A DNA stretch of 64,000 nt from Bacteroides intestinalis (GTDB lineage Bacteria > Bacteroidota > Bacteroidia > Bacteroidales > Bacteroidaceae): assembly GCF_003464595.1 (NCBI RefSeq), contig NZ_QRZF01000010.1, positions 117,102 through 181,101 of the forward strand, given 5' to 3'. This document shows, one piece after another, positions 39,375 through 47,500 of this stretch. Made by a program: the position numbers and the translations under genes. Every line of letters begins with the position of its first letter. Positions within the stretch are counted from its first letter, which is position 1. The notes below the pieces were generated by a model. The model was given only the letters and a program-made list of their open reading frames with translations, did not search any database and was not told the origin of the DNA.

Positions 39375-39647
39375 TTATTTAAACTTATCTTTCAGAGTCG
39401 TACTGGGCCTATAGGTCAACACCAACTTAGGCGGAACCAGCATACGCAACTTTGTCGTTGGATTGATGGTAATACGCTCTGCTTTCTTCTTTACCTCAAA
39501 AGTACCGAAACTTTGTACGGAAACAATATTCCCTTCTTGCAGCTGTTGTGTCATGTCCGACAGTAAAGATGCAATTAGTTCGGATGTATCCTTTATGGTA
39601 TATCCCAATCTTCGTGACAGTTCTGAAGTAAATTCCTTATTATTCAA
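39375..39647 (-). CDS. HU-family DNA-binding protein with a non-ATG start
   Basis: A 90-residue HU/IHF-like nucleoid protein (EFTSELSRRLGYTIKDTSEL helices; SVQSFGTFEVKKKAERITIN strands; a hydrophobic arm MLVPPKLVLTYRPS). The DNA-binding arm lacks the usual RNPxTG motif and reads NPTTKLRML, as in diverged Bacteroidota members. No in-frame ATG lies near the family's expected N-terminus. The start used is a TTG at 39647, directly preceded by ATT; the frame closes at a stop 12 codons upstream. It follows rimO by 77 bp and precedes the HU-LysM gene by 33 bp. Confidence 0.85.
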   Translation of the reverse strand: MNNKEFTSELSRRLGYTIKDTSELIASLLSDMTQQLQEGNIVSVQSFGTFEVKKKAERITINPTTKLRMLVPPKLVLTYRPSTTLKDKFK

Positions 39648-39724
39648 AATCCAGCTATTTTTATAAAGTTCGGTGCTATATTAGCAAAACTTCCGCATAT
39701 ACACAAATTCTTAGGGAAAATTAT

Positions 39725-41023
39725 TTAAATAACCTGTCCAAAAAGGTCGAAATCATCGGAACTTATTATCTCTACCTGGTAAAAGTTACCAATAAGCAAC
39801 GTTTGTTCACCACGCTCTATCAATACTTCCGGATCCACTTCAGGAGAGTCAAATTCAGTACGGCCGATATAATAATCCCCTTCCAGACGATCAATAATAA
39901 CTTTCATGGATTGCCCCACTTTTGCTGCGCTCAATTCGGCAGAAATACCTTGTTGAATGGACATTAATTCATCCAGACGTGCCTGCTTTACTTCCTGAGG
40001 TATTTCATCCTCATAATGTGCAGCTGCGTAAGTACCTTCTTCCTCTGAATATGCAAAAGCCCCCATTCTATCGAAACGCACCTTACGAACAAACTCTTTC
40101 AACTCTTCAAAATCCGACTCCGTTTCTCCGGGATGCCCTACCATTAAAGTAGTACGCAAATGAATACCAGGTACTTCTTTGCGGAATTGTTCTATCAGTT
40201 GATAAGTTTCTTCCTGAGTTACATGGCGGCGCATTTTCTCCAACATCGGATTACTAATATGCTGAAGAGCTATATCCATATACTTACACACATTAGGACG
40301 CTCACGCATCACCCGGAACAAATCTGTAGGAAAATGTGCGGGATAAGCATAATGTAAACGAATCCATTCTACCCCGGGAATTTCAGATATACGTTCTATA
40401 AGTTCAGGAAGCATTTGCTTCTTATACAGATCCACACCATAGTAAGTCAATTCCTGAGCTATTATCTGAAACTCTTTTACTCCCTTGTTTACCAGGTAAC
40501 GGACTTCATCCAAAATTTCCTCTACCGGTCGCGATACATGCCGCCCTGTAATAATCGGAATAGCACAATACGAACACTTCCGGTCGCATCCCTCCGATAT
40601 TTTCAGGTATGCATAGTGTTTAGGAGTAGTGAGAGTACGCTCTATATGAAGTTCTTCGTGATAAGCTTTACCCAGATCCTGCAATAACTCCGCCCAGTTA
40701 AATTTACCATAAAACTTATCCACCTGCGGAATTTCAATCGCCAATTCTTTCAGATAGCGTTCAGAAAGACAACCCATTACATATAACTTTTCCAGCTCCC
40801 CTTCTTCTTTTGCCTGTGCAAATTCCAGGATCATGTTAATGGATTCCTCTTTAGCATCACCGATAAAACCACAAGTATTGATAACAGTAATCTCTCCTTT
40901 AGGCTTTTCCGTATCATGAGTCACATGATATCCGGATTCTTCCAGCTGTCGCATCAAATGCTCCGAATCCACTAAATTCTTAGAACACCCTAAAGTTATG
41001 ATATCAATTGTTTTCCGTTTCAT
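39725..41023 (-). CDS. rimO: Ribosomal protein S12 methylthiotransferase RimO
   Basis: Radical SAM enzyme that adds a methylthio group to a conserved aspartate of ribosomal protein uS12. The 432-residue protein has an N-terminal UPF0004 domain (LGCSKNLVDSEHLM, NTCGFIGDAKEES), the radical SAM CxxxCxxC motif in EGCDRKCSYCAIP, and a C-terminal TRAM domain. The Cys residues for the second [4Fe-4S] cluster are present (C13, C51, C85 region). Its ATG overlaps the ftsY stop (ATGA), so translation is coupled. Confidence 0.95.
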   Translation of the reverse strand: MKRKTIDIITLGCSKNLVDSEHLMRQLEESGYHVTHDTEKPKGEITVINTCGFIGDAKEESINMILEFAQAKEEGELEKLYVMGCLSERYLKELAIEIPQVDKFYGKFNWAELLQDLGKAYHEELHIERTLTTPKHYAYLKISEGCDRKCSYCAIPIITGRHVSRPVEEILDEVRYLVNKGVKEFQIIAQELTYYGVDLYKKQMLPELIERISEIPGVEWIRLHYAYPAHFPTDLFRVMRERPNVCKYMDIALQHISNPMLEKMRRHVTQEETYQLIEQFRKEVPGIHLRTTLMVGHPGETESDFEELKEFVRKVRFDRMGAFAYSEEEGTYAAAHYEDEIPQEVKQARLDELMSIQQGISAELSAAKVGQSMKVIIDRLEGDYYIGRTEFDSPEVDPEVLIERGEQTLLIGNFYQVEIISSDDFDLFGQVI

Positions 41024-41979
41024 GCATTCTCTCCAAACAACGAGTCAACAAATTCTTTCTTACGGAACACCTGTAAATCTTCTATGCCTTCACCCAAGCC
41101 AATATACTTAACAGGTATTTTAAACTGATCAGAAATGCCGATAACAACTCCACCTTTCGCCGTACCATCCAGCTTAGTGATAGCCATCGCGGTTACTTCC
41201 GTAGCTAATGTAAATTGTTTAGCCTGTTCAAATGCATTCTGCCCAGTAGAACCATCCAGCACCAACAAGACTTCATTGGGAGCATCAGGAACCACTTTCT
41301 TCATTACATTTTTAATCTTAGTCAACTCATTCATCAGGCCGACCTTATTATGAAGACGTCCGGCAGTATCAATAATTACCACATCAGCATTATTAGCAAC
41401 AGCAGAGCTTAAAGCATCGTAGGCCACAGAAGCCGGATCAGCTCCCATCTTTTGTTTTACGACAGGCACTCCTACCCGTCCACCCCAGATATCCAACTGT
41501 TCCACAGCTGCTGCACGGAAAGTATCCGCTGCTCCCAGATAAACGCTTTTGCCCGCTTTCTTGAATTGGTAAGCTAACTTACCAATAGTAGTTGTCTTGC
41601 CAACACCATTCACCCCTACTACCATAATTACGTAAGGTTTCTTCGTAATCGGTGCTTCAAAATCATCTACATCGTCCGAATTATTTTCCGTTAGTAAAGC
41701 AGCGATTTCATCGCGCAAGATAGTATTCAGCTCCTGCGCATTCATATATTTTTCAGATGCAGCACGCTTTTCTATACGTTGAATTATATTTAACGTCGTT
41801 TCTACACCTACATCCGAAGTAATCAGTACTTCTTCCAGATTATCAAGCACTTCATCATCTACTTTCGACTTTCCTGCCACAGCACGGGCAATCTTTCCGA
41901 ATACACTTTCTTTCGTCTTAGATAATCCTTTATCTAAAGTTTCCTTCTTTTCCTTTGAGAAAAAACTAAAAAATCCCAT
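41020..41979 (-). CDS. ftsY: Signal recognition particle receptor FtsY
   Basis: SRP-receptor GTPase that docks ribosome-nascent chain complexes at the inner membrane. The 319-residue protein has a short N-terminal region without the long acidic A domain of E. coli, then the NG domain: G1 GVNGVGKTTTIGKLAYQ, G3 DTAGRLHNK and G4 TKLDGTAKGG. It is co-transcribed with rimO (4-base overlap) and has its own promoter at 42011-42018. A terminator of the L28/L33 unit lies upstream. Confidence 0.96.
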   Translation of the reverse strand: MGFFSFFSKEKKETLDKGLSKTKESVFGKIARAVAGKSKVDDEVLDNLEEVLITSDVGVETTLNIIQRIEKRAASEKYMNAQELNTILRDEIAALLTENNSDDVDDFEAPITKKPYVIMVVGVNGVGKTTTIGKLAYQFKKAGKSVYLGAADTFRAAAVEQLDIWGGRVGVPVVKQKMGADPASVAYDALSSAVANNADVVIIDTAGRLHNKVGLMNELTKIKNVMKKVVPDAPNEVLLVLDGSTGQNAFEQAKQFTLATEVTAMAITKLDGTAKGGVVIGISDQFKIPVKYIGLGEGIEDLQVFRKKEFVDSLFGENA

Positions 41980-42010
41980 ATCCTATTTTTTTGTACAATA
42001 CATTATGCCA

Positions 42011-42018
42011 CAAAGATA
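42011..42018 (-). promoter_or_regulatory. Bacteroides-type -7 element for ftsY-rimO
   Basis: The minus strand reads TATCTTTG, 31 bp before the ftsY ATG, a perfect match. A clear -33 element is not seen. Confidence 0.6.
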
Positions 42019-42051
42019 TAACAAAGTAATGAAAGTACGGGGATAAAGTAC

Positions 42052-42088
42052 AAAAAAAATCCCCTTACCGGAATACGATAAGAGGATT
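42052..42088 (-). terminator. Terminator of the rpmB-rpmG-DUF4295 unit
   Basis: ATCCCCTTA (42059-42067) pairs with TAAGAGGAT (42079-42087) with one mismatch. On the minus strand eight T residues follow. It lies 30 bp past the DUF4295 stop. Confidence 0.75.
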
Positions 42089-42118
42089 TTATAATCAAAC
42101 GTCTTTCGACGGACTATC

Positions 42119-42277
42119 TTATTTCTTGAAAAAGTCTTGTACTTTTTCGTTCAATACCATTTGTTCATCAAAGATGTAAGCACCAGTCTTCGGAGACTTA
42201 ACCATCTTGATAACCTTTGTATAAGCACGACCTTCTTTAGAACCTTCGTGCAAACTTGCTACAGTTTTCTTTGCCAT
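42119..42277 (-). CDS. DUF4295 small ribosome-associated protein
   Basis: A 52-residue very basic protein (starts MAKKTVASLHEGSKEG, ends VQDFFKK). It is immediately downstream of rpmG (12 bp), with the same MAKK start, and is a conserved partner of the L28/L33 genes in Bacteroidota. Its function is unknown; the context and composition suggest a ribosome-linked role. Confidence 0.88.
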   Translation of the reverse strand: MAKKTVASLHEGSKEGRAYTKVIKMVKSPKTGAYIFDEQMVLNEKVQDFFKK

Positions 42278-42289
42278 GGGTTATACTTA

Positions 42290-42478
42290 TTATTTAATTT
42301 CTTTATGTACTGTTACTCTCTTCAGGATCGGATTGTATTTCTTCAATTCCAATCTTTCAGTTGTATTCTTTCTGTTCTTAGTAGTGATATAACGAGAAGT
42401 TCCCGGCATACCGCTATCTTTGTGTTCTGTGCATTCCAGAATCACCTGTACTCTGTTACCTTTTGCTTTCTTTGCCAT
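42290..42478 (-). CDS. rpmG: 50S ribosomal protein L33
   Basis: A 62-residue basic protein of the large subunit ([21 protein letters not shown]; then [21 protein letters not shown]). It lacks the two CxxC zinc-binding pairs and is therefore the zinc-free form. It lies between rpmB (22 bp) and DUF4295, a typical order. Confidence 0.95.
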   Translation of the reverse strand: MAKKAKGNRVQVILECTEHKDSGMPGTSRYITTKNRKNTTERLELKKYNPILKRVTVHKEIK

Positions 42479-42500
42479 AATCAGTATTCTCCTCTACTTT

Positions 42501-42761
42501 TTAGCCAATTACTTTAATGCTTTTCCAATCACAATAACCTTTTGCTACTGCGTCGTTCAAAGCAGCGTCCAGTCCTTTCTTATTAATAATACGCAGACCG
42601 TTAGCACAAATGCTAAGGCTGATCCAGCAATCTTGCTCTACATAGTAGAACTTCTTGTTAAACAAGTTCAAATCAAAGGTTCTCTTAGTTCTTCTCTTTG
42701 AGTGTGAAACATTGTTGCCAATCATGGCTTTCTTTCCGGTAATTTGACAAATCTTCGACAT
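42501..42761 (-). CDS. rpmB: 50S ribosomal protein L28
   Basis: An 86-residue basic ribosomal protein with the family start [20 protein letters not shown]. First gene of the rpmB-rpmG-DUF4295 unit; the promoter is at 42811-42842. Confidence 0.95.
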   Translation of the reverse strand: MSKICQITGKKAMIGNNVSHSKRRTKRTFDLNLFNKKFYYVEQDCWISLSICANGLRIINKKGLDAALNDAVAKGYCDWKSIKVIG

Positions 42762-42810
42762 TTCTATCTTATTTTTATAGTTTTTATCTATACTTATTTC
42801 AAACAGAGCG

Positions 42811-42842
42811 CAAAGTAAGTACTTTTATCGATACCAAACAAG
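42811..42842 (-). promoter_or_regulatory. Promoter of rpmB-rpmG-DUF4295
   Basis: On the minus strand CTTG (42842-42839), 20 bp, TTACTTTG (42818-42811), one mismatch from TAnnTTTG, about 50 bp before the rpmB ATG. Confidence 0.5.
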
Positions 42843-42882
42843 TTTTTCATAAAATAATTCATTGTCTGATAGCATTTTTTCT

Positions 42883-43350
42883 TCATTTTAAGCACTCACA
42901 GAGCATCATTAGAGCATTTCGAATGGCTTTTTGCACATTTCCACCCCTTCCATCATCTCCCTCTTGTCTGAAAGTTACAATTTCATTTTTATAGGCAGCA
43001 GCAATCCATACCGTTCCGACGGGCTTTTCAGCAGTTCCCCCTCCGGGTCCTGCAATTCCTGATGTAGCGACAGCGCAATCTGTTTTCAACGCTTTCATCG
43101 CACCTTTCACCATTTCAATAACAGTCTCCCTACTGACAGCTCCATATTTCTCCAAAGTTTCAGCAGAGACATGAAGCAGAGACATCTTTACCTCATTAGA
43201 ATATGCCACAATCCCTCCATTAAAGTATTCCGAGCTCCCTGGGACAGAAGTCACCAGAGCTGCAATACTGCCTCCTGTACAACTTTCTGCGGTGGAAAGG
43301 GACAAATTCTTCGATTTTAATAACTCCCCAATCTTTTCTTCCAGCTTCAT
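42883..43350 (-). CDS. pncC: CinA C-terminal domain protein (nicotinamide-nucleotide amidohydrolase)
   Basis: A 155-residue stand-alone CinA C-terminal domain. It deamidates nicotinamide mononucleotide in characterised relatives. The active-site segment [22 protein letters not shown] is complete, followed by [17 protein letters not shown] and [13 protein letters not shown] chose the ATG at 43350; the longer frame starts with a GTG. tsaD is upstream on the same strand, 175 bp away. The N-terminal competence domain is absent, as in PncC proteins. Confidence 0.9.
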   Translation of the reverse strand: MKLEEKIGELLKSKNLSLSTAESCTGGSIAALVTSVPGSSEYFNGGIVAYSNEVKMSLLHVSAETLEKYGAVSRETVIEMVKGAMKALKTDCAVATSGIAGPGGGTAEKPVGTVWIAAAYKNEIVTFRQEGDDGRGGNVQKAIRNALMMLCECLK

Positions 43351-43411
43351 ATACCTTATATATATAATATTTCTATATTTTGTTCTATTTTTCCTCTCCA
43401 CATCACCAAAT

Positions 43412-43483
43412 CCGTATCAACTCCGTGTTTGCTCCGTATCTATACACTTGGACTTGGTATGGAGTTGGTATGGACCAGACACG
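43412..43483. repeat. Overlapping inverted repeats between tsaD and pncC
   Basis: CCGTATCAACTCC (43412-43424) can pair with GGAGTTGGTATGG (43461-43473) using two wobbles. CCGTGTTTG (43423-43431) can pair with CAGACACGG (43475-43483). The two stems interlock, so they would be mutually exclusive or form a pseudoknot. The area also contains reiterated TCCGTATC/TGGTATGG units. Confidence 0.45.
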
Positions 43484-43525
43484 GACCAGGTACGGTGCAG
43501 GTCAAAAAGTGCTCTAAAACTCTTT

Positions 43526-44548
43526 TTATTGCAACGTTACGCGTGAGTAAGCCGGTGCATCTATCGAACAGAAATCTTTATCCTGATATTTGAAATAACC
43601 TGTAATCGCAATCATAGCGGCATTATCCGTCGTATAGCTGAACTTGGGAATAAATATATTCCACCCATACTTTTCGGCATGTTCACGAAAGGCATTGCGC
43701 AGGCCATTATTAGCAGAAACACCACCGGCCACGGCTACTTGCTTTATCTTATATTCTTTAGCGGCCTTACGGAGCTTATCCATCAGGATATCCACCACGG
43801 TAGCTTCGAGCGAAGCCGCCAAATCTACCTTGTGATGCTCGATGAAATCGGGATCTTCCTTCATCCAGTCACGCAAAGAATACAGGAATGAGGTTTTCAA
43901 ACCGCTGAAACTATAATCTAATCCGGGGATATGGGGTTTGCTAAAAGTAAATGCTTTCGGATTTCCCTGACGGGCCAACTTATCAATAATCGGACCACCG
44001 GGATAACCCAGCCCCATTACCTTCGAACACTTGTCAATGGCTTCTCCAGCAGCATCATCAATCGTCTGCCCTAAAATCTCCATATCATTATATGCCTTTA
44101 CCAGGATAATTTGTGAATTTCCTCCCGATACAAGCAAGCAAAGGAAAGGAAATTCAGGTTGAACATTTTCTTCACCTTCTGCTTTAATGAAATGAGCTAA
44201 TACATGACCTGTCAGATGATTAACATCAATCATAGGAATACCTAAAGAACGAGCAAAACCTTTGGCAAATGACACACCTACCAACAAAGAACCCATCAAT
44301 CCCGGTCCTCTGGTGAACGCCACTGCACTCAATTCTTCTTTAGTTACTCCGGCACGTTTCAATGCTTCATGCACCACCGGAACTATGTTTTGCTGATGTG
44401 CACGTGAAGCTAATTCGGGAACCACACCACCATAGGCTTCATGCACCGCCTGACTGGAAACGACGTTCGATAGCAGATACCCATCTTTGATGACGGCAGC
44501 AGAGGTGTCATCGCAAGAGCTTTCTATTCCTAAAATTATTGTACTCAT
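43526..44548 (-). CDS. tsaD: tRNA N6-adenosine threonylcarbamoyltransferase TsaD
   Basis: Catalytic subunit that installs t6A at position 37 of ANN-decoding tRNAs. The 340-residue ASKHA-fold protein has ILGIESSCDDTSAAV at the N-terminus, the metal-binding HLTGHVLAHF pair of histidines and the nucleotide loop LVSGGNSQI. A third motif VAVAGGVSANNGLR precedes the C-terminal Asp in YTTDNAAMIA. I chose the ATG at 44548; the longer frame starts at TTG in the promoter. The gene is divergent from tamB. Confidence 0.96.
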   Translation of the reverse strand: MSTIILGIESSCDDTSAAVIKDGYLLSNVVSSQAVHEAYGGVVPELASRAHQQNIVPVVHEALKRAGVTKEELSAVAFTRGPGLMGSLLVGVSFAKGFARSLGIPMIDVNHLTGHVLAHFIKAEGEENVQPEFPFLCLLVSGGNSQIILVKAYNDMEILGQTIDDAAGEAIDKCSKVMGLGYPGGPIIDKLARQGNPKAFTFSKPHIPGLDYSFSGLKTSFLYSLRDWMKEDPDFIEHHKVDLAASLEATVVDILMDKLRKAAKEYKIKQVAVAGGVSANNGLRNAFREHAEKYGWNIFIPKFSYTTDNAAMIAITGYFKYQDKDFCSIDAPAYSRVTLQ

Positions 44549-44572
44549 ATCGTTATTTACATTTAAACGCTG

Positions 44573-44580
44573 CAAAAGTA
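44573..44580 (-). promoter_or_regulatory. Bacteroides-type -7 element for tsaD
   Basis: The minus strand reads TACTTTTG, 24 bp before the chosen tsaD ATG. Confidence 0.6.
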
Positions 44581-47500
44581 GTGATAAAAGTAGGATTGAT
44601 AACGTATTATTTCATATTTTTGTTGGCTAATTCAAACAAACCGCCTATCAGAAAGTTAAAAAAGACAGTTCGCTGGGTGCTCGGTATTATACTTAGTTTG
44701 TATATCGGGACTATCTTGTTGTTGAACATTCCTTACGTTCAGCGGCAAATATCCGTGTTGGTTGCAAACGAATTAGCTAACGTTCTGGGCACAGAATTGA
44801 CCATCGGGCGAATAAATATGGGACTGCTAAACCGCATCATAATTGATGACTTATTATTGAATGACCAGTCCGATAAAGAAATGCTGAAAATATCCCGTCT
44901 TTCGGCAAAATTTGATATATTGCCCCTATTCAAGGGAAAGATTTCTATCAGCAACGTGCAGTTATTTGGTTTCAACATCAATCTGGAAAAGAAAACACCG
45001 GAAGATATACCTAATTTCCAGTTCGTGTTGGACGCATTTGCCTCTAAAGACACCATCAAAAAAGAAAGTAATCTGGATATCCGCATCAATTCTTTATTGA
45101 TACGGCGCGGCAAACTGTCCTACAATGTGCTGTCGGCAGAAGAAACACCGGGAAAATTCAATGCACAGCACATACAGCTACGTAATATTATTGCCAATAT
45201 CTCCTTAAAAGCACTTCAAAATGATTCTATAAATGCCGCTATCAAACGTTTAAGTATAGAAGAAGAAAATTCCGGATTTGAATTAAAGAGACTAAGCTTA
45301 AAAGTTGTAGCAAACGATCAGAAGATGAATATCGAGAATTTTGCAATCGACCTGCCCAATACTTCACTTGCCATGGACACCATACGTATGGAATATGACA
45401 GTCTGGGGGCCTTTGGCAATTTTGCTAATGATGTTCACTTCTCGTTCCGTATACTGCCTTCAGATATTGTACTTCGTGATTTGGCAGCATTTGTTCCTGC
45501 ATTTTCTCCTTTCAAAGAAAAGCTGCAAATAGCTGTAGAAACAAACGGTACCATTAATCAGCTGAACTGTCCCCACCTGTCAATTACAGGAGGACCGCAT
45601 TTTCGTTTGAGAGGAGATGTATCTTTTCAGGATCTATCCCGCCCTCAGGATGCATTTGTATTTGGTAACCTATCCAATTTATATGCCGATCCGGAAGGGG
45701 TTGCTTTTTTTGTACGCAACTTGAGTAAGAATTACGAGGGTGTTCCTCCTATATTGCAACGTTTGGGCACCATCTCATTTCATGGAGAAGTATCAGGCTA
45801 TTTCACGGACATCGTAACTTATGGTTTGGTACACACGGATATTGGCTCCATCAAGACGGACTTGAAAATAAGCTCAGATAAGGAAAAAGGTTATTTTGCA
45901 TATTCGGGTGCCGTGAAGACCGAAGAACTCGAATTGGGAAATATGCTGGATAACGAAAAGCTGGGAAAAGTTACTTTCAATCTTGACATTGAAGGCAACC
46001 ACTATGATAATCAATATCCTTCCATTGTGATGAAAGGATTAATCGCTTCCATCGACTATAGTGATTATAACTATGAGAATATTACACTGGACGGAGAATA
46101 CAAACAAGGCGGTTTCAATGGAAAAGTTGCATTGGATGACGAGAATGGGTCTATTCTGCTGAACGGTAATATCAATACCGTCAGCCGTATACCGACTTTC
46201 AACTTCCACGCCAGCATTCGTAATGTGCGTCCGCACGAACTCCACCTGACCCCCAAATATGAGGATACGGAACTTTCTGTCCAATTAACCGCCGATTTCA
46301 CCGGTGGTTCCATCGATGAAATGAATGGAGAAATCAATATCGACAGTTTGCAATTCACTGCACCCAATAAGGAATATTTTCTGGACAACCTGAAAATCGC
46401 TGCTAGCCAGAGGGATAGTTCTCATAAGCAACTGACAGTAACATCTAATTTCCTGAATGCAAGCATCGAGGGAGATTATTCCTATCGTACCCTGCCTGCC
46501 AGTGCTATGAATATCATGCGAAAATACATTCCCGCTCTGATATTACCGGACAAGAAACCTATAGAAAGCGAGAATAATTTCCATTTTGATGTAAACATCT
46601 TCAATACGGATTTATTGTCCACTATATTCAATGTTCCCATTAAAATCTATACACACTCTACTCTAAAAGGTTATTTCAATGACAAAGCGCAACGTCTGCG
46701 GGTAGAGGGATATTTCCCACGGTTGCGTTACGGAGATAAATTCATTGAATCTGGAATGCTATTATGCGAAAATCCGGGTGACAAAATTCATGCCCGCCTG
46801 CGCTTCAATAACCGCAAGCCGACAGGTGCAATAAACATTGCATTGGAAGTTCAAGCCAAAGACGACCTTATTCAGACTTCCCTAAACTGGGGTAACAGTA
46901 GTTCCGTCACCTATAGTGGTAAGCTGGCTGCTACTGCACATTTTCTCCGTGCGCAAACCGAGGAGCTGGATAATAAACGTTCCCGTAAGGCTGTTTCGGC
47001 ATTGAAAACAGTCGTAGATGTGCAAAAGACGGATATCATTCTGAATGATACTCTATGGGAAATACATCCGTCACAAGTAGTCATTGATTCCGGAAAGATA
47101 CATATTAATGATTTCTATTTCAGCCATAAAGACCGACACTTGCGCATCAATGGGGTTATTTCGGAAGAACCCAATGATACGGTACGTCTGGACTTGAAAG
47201 ATATTAATATAGGATATGTATTCGATATAGCCGACCTTGGGGTTAACTTTAAGGGTGAAGCCACCGGTCCTGCCTACGCCAGCGGAATATTGAAGAAACC
47301 CGTTATGTATACCGACCTGTTCATCCGAAGCCTTGGCCTAAACGATGGCCTGCTGGGGGATGCCAATATTCATGGAGAATGGCACCATGAAGTAGAGGGA
47401 ATCTATCTCGATGCGTATATTCGTGAGAAAGACATTGCTAAAAGTCATGTATATGGTTATATTTATCCCTTAAAGCCTAAAAGTGCACTCGATTTACAGA

